From Seiridium cupressi (Eukaryota > Ascomycota > Sordariomycetes > Amphisphaeriales > Sporocadaceae): a stretch of DNA of 64,000 nt. Made by a program: the position numbers and the translations under genes. The stretch's first letter is position 1, and each line of letters starts with the position of its first letter. Under the pieces are notes generated by a model. It made no database searches and was not told where the DNA came from. It saw only the letters and a list, made by a program, of their open reading frames with translations. The DNA lies in assembly GCA_036674765.1 (NCBI GenBank), contig JARVKI010000005.1:372001-436000 (forward strand). Direction: 5' to 3'. Shown one piece after another: positions 20,294 to 32,856 of the stretch.

Positions 20294-21429
20294 TTTTAAT
20301 TGGTCTTTTCTTTTATGAATTGTGTAGAACCCGACTCCAACCTTACCAGAGAAGCAGCGAAATGAATAGTGCTGTGTTTAGTATATACGTCATAGGCCCA
20401 GCGCCATTCCTTGGCTTCACGCAGGTACCAGCGCTGGAACAAAGAGGGATGCCCACCGCTCACGATAGAGTGCCGACATCCAAAATACAGATTTTGTCGC
20501 GGCATGGTTCTCTTGTGTTGCATGTGGTACGTCCTTCGCATTTCCCATGGTTCATCGATTAGAGGTGCCAGAGGAGCAGCAGCATGCGCCCACCTGATGA
20601 CGATGCCTTGAATTACAATCTAGCCAGGTTGGGTAATCTCTATTATGCTTTTTGGGTGGGAACATACAACACCCTGACAAGGTGAATAGAAGACTCATTC
20701 GCATGCTCTGAGCTTGGCATCACTTCAATGGTCAGCTACATGAAACTTGTGATGGGGTATCCGAGTCAAGGACGCTCAGAGCGGGGGCTCTATCGAGAAT
20801 TCCAGCTGTTGAACAACGTTTGGCCCGTGCGGCATTGTTGGTGGTGCTGCCTGGTGGGACAGCCTGGATTTGGAGCTGCATGAATATGCCCGAGAATAAC
20901 TCTCCATTGTCACAGATACACGCAGTCTCCCGAGCCCCTTCACAACTCAGAGACAGATTGCCACATGGCAGTGTCCTACAGCTTGTACTTCATCGAAGCT
21001 CTCTCATTGCCGTGGGTTCAATACTTTCAGGGCTGATCTGACCGCATTTGGCCCTTTGGCACATTCCCACTGCTGAAAGAGGGTGTCGAAACGCTGCACT
21101 GCAGGTTGAGAGACCTACGCCCAAGCTGCCTTTTTACCACCACATGACCCGTGGAACAAGGACGGCGCATCAGCGAATCGTTGTCAATACGTCCTGGAGC
21201 TGCGACAGCTGCCGTCACACCCATCGAAGAGTCACTTCCGTGGATTAGTACTTTGCGTGTACATTGCCGACCCCCCATCGTTACACCCTCCCAAGGCACC
21301 GGTCACGCTCTACCACAGCTGTAGCCATCCATCTGCACTATCCCTTCCTCTTGGGCCCAAGCATTTCGGTGCATCTCCTGGGTCAAAGCAAAGTGTAGAC
21401 TTGGTAGACGGTCTACCTGTCCAGCGGCA
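20294..21429. promoter_or_regulatory. Divergent intergenic region before NEJ1
   Basis: About 1.1 kb between two divergent genes, presumably holding both promoters. No gene or RNA feature is seen. Confidence 0.5.
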
Positions 21430-23091
21430 ATGGGATCTATCAGCTGGAAGCCGTTACCGGGTTTTGAGGACCTTCCTGCATTATTTGTGCATCCTGTCTT
21501 TTCGTCCCAGTCGTACAGGCTCCATGTCACCGACCTCGCGAACGTCTGGGTTGAAGAGTTGGATCGGAAAAGCATCGGCAGACGAAGCCTTAATGAGGAC
21601 ACGAGCATTGATCCGACCGAAGGGCCCGATCAGATGATCCTGCTTCTTGCCAAGATCCAGGCCGCATTTGAGAGCTCGTCGCCGGACCATGACCAGACGA
21701 GCATCAGTATAGCCGCCCCGTTCGAGGGCGGGGATGGGACCTTTGCCCTGACCGTCATATGCCATTTGCCAGATGGCTTGAAACCGCTCAAGTGGACCTT
21801 TCACTTGACCCAATGTCCAACTGCCTCCATTGCTTCCGAGCTCGTAGTGCCCTTAATACAAGCACAGCATAGCCGGGTCCGTGAGGTTCAACAACTTATT
21901 GCGACTCTAAAAGAGAAAGACCAGGTGATCGACAGGCTCCTCGATAAAATCGAAAGTGCGGGCGTGGGCTTAGAAAACGTATTCAACACCTTATCCGGCA
22001 AGCGCAAGCCATCGAGAGAGGTGGCAAATGAAAAAGTGAACGGTCTAGTGCCCTTCAAGGAGGCTGATTGGCGTTCAAAGCACCTGCCAGCTGCAGACAT
22101 GCAGGATGGCATCGCGCAGGATGTCACCTCGCTTATCGAAGACATTGTTTCAGAGCCTATTCATCACGATGCCATGAGAATTAGCATACTGGAAAATCTC
22201 AATGAATGGTGGACGAGGCTCGGGTCGGAACCGATCACCGGGGCTCCCCGTGAGCAGAGGAAGAAAAACACAAAACTCTCACAAGATACACAGGTGCATA
22301 CACAGTCCAAGTCGAGGCCCCCTGCAGATGACGACGACGACTTCCAGATCCAGACTACACCTCCTTCGCTCGCTTCCGCCAGGAAGCGTCGCACAGAGGT
22401 AGATCTCGATGCCACGACAGATGACGAAGCGGAAGCCATTCCAGATAGTCACCCTGCTCCGTCACGACCGGCGAAGCCGAGATTAGGTACTATTGGTAAG
22501 GGGAACAGTGCAAAGCCCCCGCCAGAAAGTCACTCTCCTCGCAATGTACCAGCTGCCGACGACGATACCGCATCGGAGTCTGACGATGAGCCAGCTAAAC
22601 CTCCGCCTCACCATAACAAAGCTAGCCACTTGGACATGGTTGGAAAGACACCGGCACGGGCAACAAGCCATGCAACACATGTAAATCATGACCCAAAGGT
22701 CTTAAAGGATGATGACAAGACGGAATCAGAGTCTGAGGACGATGAGCCTAGCAAAGATCGATCACCATCCTCCTCACATGAAGGACAGGTGCCGAAGCGG
22801 AGACTAGGGACCATCGGGCAAATAGGTGGGGAGGCGAGGCAGACATCTGTTGAACCTGGGGGTGGATCAAAATCACCCGACGCACAACCAGCTATACCTA
22901 CAAGGCGGAAAATCGGCGCAATTGGCAGGAGGATGATTGGTGATCAGCGGCAAGAAAACGGGATAGCTAGCCAAAGTATTGAAGAGACCGAGACCGACGA
23001 ACAACGCGCTGAACGTAAACGTCTTGAACTTGCAAGAGAGCTTGAGCGCAAAGCCAATGCGAAACCGGTTAAGAAAAAGCGAAAGTTCTGA
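21430..23091 (+). CDS. NEJ1: NEJ1/XLF-like non-homologous end-joining factor
   Basis: Single exon, 553 aa. The N-terminal head domain (SWKPLP, then YRLHVTDLANVWVEELDRK, RRSLNEDTSIDP, DQMILLLAKI) matches fungal XLF/Nej1, which bridges Ku and XRCC4/Lif1-DNA ligase IV during double-strand break repair in the nucleus. A coiled coil follows around 155-185 (REVQQLIATLKEKDQVIDRL). Residues about 270-540 are disordered and acidic/Ser-rich. They hold three copies of an RxLGTIG-like motif (about 350-357, 457-464 and 492-500). The C-terminus PVKKKRKF combines a nuclear signal with a terminal basic-Phe Ku-binding type motif. The length exceeds yeast Nej1 (about 340 aa) because of the long linker. Confidence 0.88.
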   Translation: MGSISWKPLPGFEDLPALFVHPVFSSQSYRLHVTDLANVWVEELDRKSIGRRSLNEDTSIDPTEGPDQMILLLAKIQAAFESSSPDHDQTSISIAAPFEGGDGTFALTVICHLPDGLKPLKWTFHLTQCPTASIASELVVPLIQAQHSRVREVQQLIATLKEKDQVIDRLLDKIESAGVGLENVFNTLSGKRKPSREVANEKVNGLVPFKEADWRSKHLPAADMQDGIAQDVTSLIEDIVSEPIHHDAMRISILENLNEWWTRLGSEPITGAPREQRKKNTKLSQDTQVHTQSKSRPPADDDDDFQIQTTPPSLASARKRRTEVDLDATTDDEAEAIPDSHPAPSRPAKPRLGTIGKGNSAKPPPESHSPRNVPAADDDTASESDDEPAKPPPHHNKASHLDMVGKTPARATSHATHVNHDPKVLKDDDKTESESEDDEPSKDRSPSSSHEGQVPKRRLGTIGQIGGEARQTSVEPGGGSKSPDAQPAIPTRRKIGAIGRRMIGDQRQENGIASQSIEETETDEQRAERKRLELARELERKANAKPVKKKRKF

Positions 23092-26000
23092 GAGGGAAGA
23101 AAGTTGGTACTTCTCGGTAGTCGAGGGCATGGTCAAATTCCGCATTATCTCATCTACGTTTTTACCCAAAGACCCCAAATTGTCATATATACTAGGTCTT
23201 TCACACAAGGGCCTTGTTCACTCTAATTGGCTCTCGAAAGTGTCCAAGTCAACTCGTTGCTCTGATGATTAAGACTTGAACACTGATGTTCTTTCATATC
23301 TACTTGAATACGCGCTTCTGTTGTCGAGGTCATTATAAACGTGGCGGCTGACTGGTTCACAAATACAAGGTTCTGTGAGAGGCTGGACGTGACAAAACCA
23401 TTCATGGCCAAGTGTATTCACCCATGGTCTACTGATCCGTTCACTCACCTTCCTCATTGTGGCTCCAACCCTTTCCCATCGGCGACTTCGTTTCTTCAAC
23501 TTGAGTGTTGATCCTCTATGCTGTTTCAACTACTTCGTGTACGCGAACAACCAAACGCCTGGGCGGTCCTGGGCCCTACTATCCTGGCCAACGTATGATC
23601 TCGGGCCGGTATGCGTAGCGGAAGGCTGCACTAGCGCTGGCATGTCGCACCGCGCTCACCCGACCATTTCGACAGCCTCACTGCATTGAGATTGTCCTTG
23701 CCTATTTCCATCGAGGCTTTTCGTGACTCTTGACCCCTCACCAGCCACCTAAGAACCCTCCAAGGTGTTCCTGATGAGGTCGCACAACAAGCCTTTCAAA
23801 ACAATCTCTGCAACGGCAGCTCGCGTTGAGTTTATGCACGATGAGATTCCGGCAGCTCCGAGACGCTGAAATGCATGCACATGGTATAAATCACGTTATT
23901 CTCGACCGGGTTGGAGGGGTGATGTAACACTCCAAATATCGGAACTGAAACAAGGCGGCCTGAATGCGTGGGACGAAATTCTGCTTTTGGAGGAGTCGAA
24001 AAAGGTCCTCCTATGAGACCGAAACACTATAGGACACCGATATCGCCTCCAACGTTTCCGGGAAACACCGCCATATACTACGTCTCGTAGATGGACTTCG
24101 GCTGCTCTCAATGATACAAGGCTAACAATGCCGTCTAGATCCGCTACCACTAAACAGATGCCTCGTTGCACCTGTCGCGAGCCTGTTTCGATGACACTGT
24201 GGTGCGAGATATCGTGCCAGTAATGACCTGTATAATAGGGAGAGGTTGCGTTGTGTAGAGGGAAAGTGGAAGCATCCCAAATGGCTCTGAGATTGACACT
24301 TCCGGGATGTACCATTCTCGTCTGTTCTGTACTATAGATCTCATCATGGCGAAATATGGCTGGGAGCTCTGAGCGACGCGCTCAGGCTCAGATTCGAAAT
24401 GGCGACATTCCAATTCTCGATAGCTCTTCCTCCTTCTGCCTCTTACGGAAAATCGCGTGACCCTCGCCGAAATCTTTCATGAGAGCAGCGGAGGAGAGGA
24501 ACTGGGTACATCTCGGTGTATTATAACACTCATTGGGTCAAGGTTCGGTCAGTATCTGAAGGGTACGAGAAGCACGGGTGAGGGGGGAAGAAAGAAAAAA
24601 GGCGCCTGACCCGCTGTGGAGCGTGCCACTATACTGCTACTTGAATGGATTAAATAGAACCCTCCTCAAACTAGACACTGGTTATGGTGTTCATCATGGA
24701 TTGTTTGCTTAATGGTCGTATTTTGCTCCTCTTCTAGGGTCTCTCAATGCAATTGACCAGAATATTTCTAGGAAAGAGTCCGTGCTACGTGATCGGGGCG
24801 AAAAGAGTGTATTCAGAGATAAGTTGCGCTACGTAGCGTCACACTCCTCTTTTCTAATCCCAGTTTTGGCTAGACTAGTTAGGTAATCGAGATCATTTAC
24901 ACCCGGAGACGACGTGGTCAGGATCGCTGCATGAAGTCCCATCCATCGACTTCACTGCGTGACAGGCAGTTGGTTGTCTCCAAACACTAGTTACATATCA
25001 CAAAACTTGGTGGTTTAGAGGCACCTCATAGGTCAGGCTTGGACTAACTTTATCAAAGCATATTTATCCCTTCAGAATTACTGCATTGGTTGTATAGTGA
25101 ACTCTACCGCTTGCTTAGTCGCATGTCACGGATCATGAGGACTTGTCAAATAGGTTGTTGTTACTCCTAGTCCACACTGGGTGACTGAGAACTGTGAATT
25201 GTCATATAATTATGTAATTTATGTATTCGATGGAAATATGGGCCTAAAGTCAAGGATGTGTCCGTATTTGTCACACGTAAAAACCAAGTGGTTCGAGCGA
25301 AGAGCTGGGGGCCCATCCACATAGCTTCAAATTAACATCAATTTGTGCTCATCAATGTGACCGGTCATTAATAACTTCGAAACGAGGTTCGTTCATCATA
25401 CATCGTGGCCCTCAATAGATCCACCAAATCTCGAGGTTGCCTATCATTTCCGCCCAGTCAGCCTTGTGGAAGCCTTGGCTTGGCCACTTGACCCATTCCG
25501 TAAGGTTTGAGACTGATCCAATTCCTTCACGTCGAGATAATGTGGGCTCTCGAATCAGAAGCACCGGAGAGCATCCGGCTGGATCGATCCCTGCGACTCC
25601 GCCTTCACTGCCGACATCCATGAGCGGAGGAGGCGGCCCGGACGCAGCTGTGCGCATCACCTACACAGTAATGAAGGCGGCGGTTTGATCTCAAATTTTG
25701 AAGTTGGTCTCCATTGATGGCTATCTAGTGTACCCGAAAATTCTATGTCGGCATAGAACCTCAATGACCTAGCACACCCCAACCGATTACGGAATCCAAA
25801 TTCCTGACATCTCGTGATTCAATCCGCCATGAAATGTGTCGGTTCTCAAGCCCCCCACGGCGATAATTTCATTCGTCGCATTTTCCCGGGCGCTTATGCA
25901 CTGAGCACTTGGTCGTACACGGTCTGCCATTAGTCGACTCAGTACGCTTGGAAAGAATGGCAGTGATTGCACCGGAATCAGTTGGTGTTGCCATTGCTAT

Positions 26001-29000
26001 CGGGAGGCCTGAAAGGTTGAGCTCTCTTGTAGGTCGAATCTTGATCCGACGGCGACCATCCCCCTCTCATCGTTCTCTTTGATCCATACACAATCCTATT
26101 CACCACTGTACTCCCGCCACTATTTCACTGCGTGGACCCCTCTCAAACCACAGAAGTGTGGTAGCCGGCGGTCGCACATGGCACAATGCATACTAGCCAG
26201 CCTCGACTCGCGGAGTTCGGATCATCACCTGATCGAATGAGTCTGGAAAGTTGCTTGATCATTCGTCAATTGAACTCCGAAGTCAACAATCGGACATGAA
26301 TTGCACACCTGGTCCTGCATGGGCGTTGGCTGTCTGTTGGTGATGTGCGACCACTCCCCCGGGACCGTCGATCATATATGCAAGGGAGAGAATCGGGAAA
26401 CCTGACATGGGGGCGAGAATTTAGCACTAAGTGAAGGTCAAGCCGCCAACAAGAAGCGAAATCTACTTCGGACAGATTCTTGCCCCGCAAAGTACGTATG
26501 TGGTAGATAGCGGACATTAATAAACCAGATCAATTGATCCGAGATCTACCCATCTGGATGAGTGCTGCACGATGGCTCATTTCCAGCCCTAGATTCTCCT
26601 TTGGGATTCAAACTGATTCAGGATGTAGCAAGACCTCAAGGGATACATAGTATTGGGTTATGTCATCTAGGTATCTAGTCTTTTGACAGCCTACATTTTG
26701 ATCCAAATATCGTCCGGATTTTCCAACCTGGCCAATCGGCATTGAATCTGATTCATTCTCATCTTACTATGTTCCATGTTCATTGAGTCATCTCATGCAA
26801 AGTAGGTGATCTGACAGTGCACAAATAGCATGAGCACTTTTGAATTGCGCCTCGGCGATGACGAGGATTAGTAACAGCACCTTTTTGGCCTAAACTCCAC
26901 GTGCAATAGTATCATTGAAGGATACTGTCACTTGTCGAATCTCCTGTGCATTTGGGGTCCGAAAAGTCGGCCCACTGTCAGCCCTCTCTCTCGTTCGGAC
27001 ATTGTTCACCGCCATGCCGCACACTCGGCAGAGCCTATCCAACGTTCGTTTCTCTAACCACAACCCATGTGCTGCTGGCTACATCCTGCCTGATGAAGCG
27101 CCTTGCAGGGAAAGTTTTGAATGGAATACCGCCGTTTGAAGATCAATGTCCCTGGTCTATTCAAACTGCTTGCACCTATGCAAGGCAGCGCAGGTCGATG
27201 GGGGTCCTCGGCTACATTTTGGCGCGCCCTCACAGGGATTATGATGCAGTGGCTTATTGTCTGCAATCAAGACCGCGTGGAGATGCTCTTGGCAGCATAT
27301 TGTCTGAGCTGCGGGACGATATGCCCATACCCGGGTTCAATGTGATCCAGGTTCTTCGATGAAACGTCACCAGAACGACGATTGAGAGTAGCGGCTTGCA
27401 ACTAACACAGGTACGCTGTTATAACGACATGTAAAGAGTCACCACAGCTGGATTAGTCAGTGGATACTTCACAACGCCATCGAAAGCGAAGTAGCCTAAC
27501 CTAGGTGTCTCGACGCGCGTCCAATGGCAGGCCTGAAATGGTTTCCGGACCGTATCCGCGAAGACGTCTTCGGCACGAGCGACCTATCTACTTTACCATT
27601 CTAGTGAGAACCTAGTTCAAGTTCGGTTCCGGAAGTAACAAGCGGTCCTCGTTGCAGTAGTATCTACGAGGGTTCCAGGTAGTAGATCTATACATCCTAG
27701 TCGATGGGGTCATCCATTGCCGCCGGGATGCGTTATAGACGCCATGCCCTGACATGGGGTAGATGCGTGCCGTCGTCTTTCGAGAACGATTCGGGGGCCT
27801 AGGGTCACTGGGTCCAGGTTATACCTTCTGGGCAGGTACCGCCCGCACGGAACAGTACTTTTGTTGCAAGGTCTAAATTGATCTATCGTTTTGTAGCACC
27901 AACTCCTGATGATATCTCTCCTCTTTTCTACAATGTTCGAATCCTCACCCCCTGTCGCCTGCTTTCTCTGCTGCCAAGCTATGGAGTGGTACATATGTAG
28001 TTAGTATCTCAGCTCAAAAGTCCCCTGCACCGGATCTCAGCAACGCTGTCCCATTTGGTTAGTGCTTAACTAATCCCTCGCAACGCATTTCGGGAACCCG
28101 CCGATCGAGCGACAAGCGCCTCGAACTGCCAGGTGCAGTGATCCAGTGCTCCGCATAAAATTGGAGAAATGTACATTCTATCGTGGTAGTTATCCTGCTT
28201 CCAAACGGTTTCTAGCGTGCCTAGAGGTCAAGGATTTCTTTTGGGGGTTTCATTCTGCATGATTTGCCTGCCGCATTAGGACTCGTGCGCGGGCGATGGC
28301 TACCACGCTCACTATGATCGATCATATCAAGATGCAGACATATAAGTGACGGCCAATTTACTAGCGAATGATGAAGCCCCTTGCGTACGTCGGCGTCGCC
28401 GTGGTCAACCAAGGCAGACTACATACGCAACGGGAACAACTTACTCCGATCTTGGTGCTGCTGCTGCTGTGTAACCCATGTATCTGACCAGTGATCTGGT
28501 ATGCTGCAAACGCCTGCTATGGTTTGGAGTAGAGTGTGTTTATACAGACACCAGGGGGTTATCGCTCCCTGTCACGAGCAAATTGTAGTCGGATGCTCTA
28601 CCATGCCGTTGCACGAAAGAAACGTTACGGCCAGGTACGTATATGGCATTCATGGGAATAAGAACGCGCTGACCGGAAGTCTCGCTTAAGCCTCTTCCCG
28701 GCGTGCGATTTTACCCTACCAAAAGTCGACGTTCCAGCTTAGATCCGAGACACGGGCTCGGGGAACTATATCCACGTTCTCATGAGACTTCCGTAATCTA
28801 AGTTGTAGAACTCGGCTATCGTCGTATCCCGTGAACCATCACTTTTGCGGCATGTTTCCTTGGTGCAATTCCTTTGCGTATACCCACAGATGCAGCCCTG
28901 CGTCACTGATGCAAGAGACAGGGCCCTGCCCCCGGCATCCTGCGTCCCCTGGAAACCTGACATAGGCGCGATGCAGCAGATCGAAATCTGACACACCCCG

Positions 29001-31048
29001 TTCGACCCTGGGGGGTCGATAAGCGCAAGAGGCGTAAGGAAAAGGAAATCCCGCCAATGTCGATTTCGTCTCTGCGCTCAGTTCTTCATCTACTATCGAG
29101 ATGCAAACGGCGATAGACGGCCACGAGAAGCTTAGATCGGTCCATTCTTGCGGGCACGTACATGAAGATCTTAGTGCTGCCGTCTCCGACAATGTCCCCC
29201 GGGGGTTCGTCACATCCTCACATTGTACGGGATTAACAGCCAAATATCCCTTGTTTGAAAATATTGATTGACGACATGTCCAACCAATTACGTCGCAATG
29301 GTCTTGTCTGCAGGCAATGTACATACATGGGCTCGGGGTGGGAACTGGGGAAGGGGTCTGCTGATCGGGCTTTGACTACAATGTAACCTAGGTCCATGGG
29401 CGACTGGAGGGTGAGTGGAGAAGAAACGGCGTAAACACGGCAGACCCCCAGACCACTACAAGTGAACCTGGTAACGAGAAGAGAAGGATTAGTTAGGTTC
29501 AAGGGGGCCGACCCGAAGGCTCGGGACGCCAATGAGGTGCCCCTGTCATGGCCCCGCCAGATAGGGATGGGTCAGATATGGGGTTTTTGAAAGAAATTAC
29601 CCCATATTAGCTGGTGGCATGATCTTCCTCATTGTCCTTTGCGTCGCACGAAGGCTGACCGAATAAGCAAATCTTCGAAGGGAGAGGTGAAGAACGAAGG
29701 GCGAAAGTGAAAATGGAACACCTACGTTGCAGATGTCAATCCAGGTCCGTGGAAGCAAGCGTGAAAACAGTCTGGGATCTGGCAGCACCATGCGTCACAA
29801 GATCGCAAGGAACGCAATCACAGTGGATCGACCACCTTGTTGTTAACCGAGATCATCATTTTCGAATACCATGTTCGCTCCACGCGCTTGTATGCCTTAC
29901 AGAGCTAGGCCGTCGTGCATTGCTACCTACATGTATGCTACATAGTAGACCCTGCAGCACAAATCCTAAGCGCTCGAGATTGTGAGCAAATGCCGCTCGT
30001 TGCTCCTGTCTACCATGACACAATCTCAAAACAACATTTCCCGTTCAGAAACCCAACAATGTAAGAATTAGATAGAAATCGTGATTCATGGAAAGCCATC
30101 AGCCCTGACACCCATCTTGCCTTACATTATTTTCCCCCCAAACCTGTCCGTGCAAAATCAATACGACAGGAACCTAACAAGAATGAAAATTAACGCGAAC
30201 AAACACGTGCTTTTGATGCATAGTGAAAAAGATGCGAAAAAAAAAAAAGAATGCTGTACCTCCCAAAAAGGCTGGGTATCTTAAAGACATGGAAGTCTAA
30301 AACGGGGTTGACTAAAAGCCTCAGAAGGGTAAAAAGGAGCCGATAAACATGGCGTGAATGTACCCAGCGGCCAACTCAGGCCATAGAGAGACGGGTGTCG
30401 GCAAAGGAGGTCTAGGACTAGCCAAAACTCCAGTGTCTTGTTCCCAGAGCATTCCCCGACCCTTCCAGAGCCGCAGAAACACTATCAGCCCAGCCCAAGT
30501 GAAAATTGGAATGCGCGTCGAAGCAAAAAAAAAAAAAAAATGACTAGAGCAAACCCGTTGCCTGTCATGTCGGCTCATGTCGGCTCATGCAAGCCGTTGC
30601 GCTAATATTGCCAATCGGCCCTGGTCCCTGCCGCGTCTCTTCTGACAACCCTCATGAACACTGCCGCGCCGAACGCCAACCCAAACACTGGCCGCCACCG
30701 TCGTCTAGTGTATGGTAGGAACCTTCCTCATTGGCTGGGACGTTGCGGGAAACGAGTTTGTGCCCCGGGACCGAATCCGCCCTGCTTCGCCAAGGCATTC
30801 AGCCCCTGGCCTTCGGAGTAGAGTGACCGTTACCCTGCCGCTAGTAAGTAGTTTGTTGTTCATCGATCCTGGGCATTCCAGTGCCGACATAGCTGTAGGG
30901 AAGTTGCTGACCGCTGCGAGTGAGTTCTGGGGCTTGCCCTACCAGGCTCAAAGGTATTGGCTACATTCAGATCCAGCCCCAAAGACATCCTTGGCGTATG
31001 CGGTACGACAGAGGCGCCACATGGCAGGCATGCAGAAGGTGGACCATT
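23092..31048. other. 8-kb interval with no recognisable gene
   Basis: This lies between convergent genes (NEJ1 and the forkhead factor), where large promoters are not expected. Open frames are all under about 165 codons, lack domain-like composition and do not chain by splicing that I can see. Poly-A runs occur near 30238-30249 and 30524-30540. Candidates are long non-coding transcripts, decayed repeats or very divergent genes. No tRNA-like T-arm with pairing stem was found at the few GTTCGAATC-like strings. Confidence 0.5.
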
Positions 31049-32856
31049 CTATGATTGATACTGGCTGCCATCGCCCCAGCTATAGTGCAGATTGCTGCCG
31101 TGAGCAGACGTGCTTGCCTCGCCCTCCTCCATGCCATTGGCGAAGATATCGTTGCTGAAAGCCGGGGGGAGGTGTGATGGAAGCTGCGACGGGTCACTAG
31201 GCCCCGCGGAGTGGCAGGTTGGCGGTGGCTCATACACGCCGGTGGCATCTTCCAGCCTATACACATTGGCGTTAGGGTAAGGATGAGGGTGCGGTTGATG
31301 AAGATGCCGATGCTGAGGCTGAGGCGGCTCATGGCCGTAATAATATCCCTGTCCAAGGCCAGATAATCCCTGCTGTCCGTGCATCGTATCCCCGAATAGC
31401 ATATCACCCGCATGTATCTCTGGCGGCGTGACCGGTTCACCCCTGCCAGGGTTTGCAAAGTCCATGCTCGGGTGTTGGTGGTAGAAGGTATGATCTTTTG
31501 GGAGGTCGTTGAAGGGAACTTGTGACGCCATCACCCTGCCATATTGATGCTGCCTTTGCAAAGTAGCACGCTGAGCTGCCGACCTCGTCTTGCTGGCCTT
31601 TATGCCGCCCTTGCGGCCCGATGATGCTCGTGCTGTCATGGGATGATTGTGCTGTGAGCGATGTGAAGCCGAACCACCTCTACGACTAGGAGTAGTCTTG
31701 CGATATCGAGTAGTGCTTTGTACACCATCTTTTACAGCCCAGTCCTCCAGAACCCACTCGCTTGGCTTCTTCGTGTCGTCACTGTCTGCAACTGTATCCC
31801 CAGGCGCGGGCTTTTTATCCCTCCTGACGAAGGCCTAGGTTTGTCAGAATGATGTACTTACTAGTAGTCACGATGAAGATTGTAAATCCCAAATGTGAAT
31901 CCGAGAGAACTTACTGCGTTCATGCTCAAATTGTGCCGTATGCTGTTTTGCCAACCCTTGTTATCCGTCTTTGTCTTGTCTGTGTTCTCGCGAAACCACT
32001 GGTAAAGTTCCTGTAGCGTCATGGCATGTCGCTCCCTGCTCATGAAAGCGTTGCAGATGAGTTGTGCGTATGGCTGGTCAGCTCTGTTGGCGTCGTCGCC
32101 ATCTGAACCGTTGACTTCCTGGCCGTGGGGCAGGCCCACAAGACCTCCAGGAAAGGCATGACTGTTGTACAGATCATCATGTGCTCCAGGTGATACGCCG
32201 TGGTCGGATGTGATAGCGCCGGCGTGTCCTGGTGTCCTACCCGGCGGGTCTGTTATTGCTGGGTCCTGCTCCATGGTGTGGGTGAGAAAAGCGTGGTTTG
32301 CCATGGGGGAAGAGGTGAGCATGCGCTGATGGAAATGATCCTCGGTGGGCATTGTTGGGACAATCTGCATGCTATAGGGAGGGGTAGACTCCTGGCTCAT
32401 ACAAGTCGCCTGTTGGTAGGTGAGCTGCTGTGCTTCGGGCGAGGACCACGTCCCGGGGCTGTCGATGGAAGATATTGAGGAGGGTGCCGCACCATGCATT
32501 CCATAGGCTGCACTTGTTGCCGAGGCGCGGTAGGTGTATTCCTCCAAGTCGTCGCAAGCAGTAGCAGGTGGCGTGGGCCATATGCCCTGAGACGAGCCCG
32601 TCGAAGATATTGCTGGCAGCGAATACGTCTGAGCAGCCGTAGTAATGTCGGTCAGAAACTGTGATGTCTGTTGCGGAGCGGGCTGGGCTGTTTCAGCAGT
32701 ATCCAAGGATGGCGAAGGAGTGTAGAACCCCTCCAGACTGGAATAGTTGCCGGAGTGAGCTGGTGATTGCGTCGTGCAAGCCCGTAGCGGATCGTCTGTA
32801 GTGGAGTCGGAAGGAGAGTAGCTGACGGGCAAGCCGTCACAGAGGGTGGACTGCAT
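31049..32856 (-). CDS. Forkhead (winged helix) transcription factor
   Basis: Model: complement(31049..31834, 31915..32856), one 80-bp intron, 575 aa. The frame extends 11 codons upstream of 32856 but only from a GTG; the first ATG is at 32856. Residues 1-260 are Ser/Thr/Pro/Gln-rich, typical of activation regions. The forkhead domain begins at about 262 (PYAQLICNAF), with the recognition helix WQNSIRHNLSMN at 302-313. The intron falls directly after it, and the wing continues with AFVRRDKKP. A second conserved block (SEWVLEDWAVKDG, about 333-345) is seen in a subgroup of filamentous-fungal forkheads. The C-terminal tail has His/Pro/Gln stretches. It is nuclear; targets cannot be inferred. A/T-hook-like GRKGGIKASK may aid DNA contact. 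Confidence 0.88.

Noticed and set aside
27901..27960. GTTCGAATC string resembling a tRNA T-loop
   Set aside because: The flanking five bases do not pair as a T-stem and no anticodon or acceptor stem is present upstream.
28839..29532. Overlapping minus-strand frames of 161 and 99 codons in the 8-kb gap
   Set aside because: No domain, no splice-consistent partner exons, and composition like the surrounding non-coding DNA.
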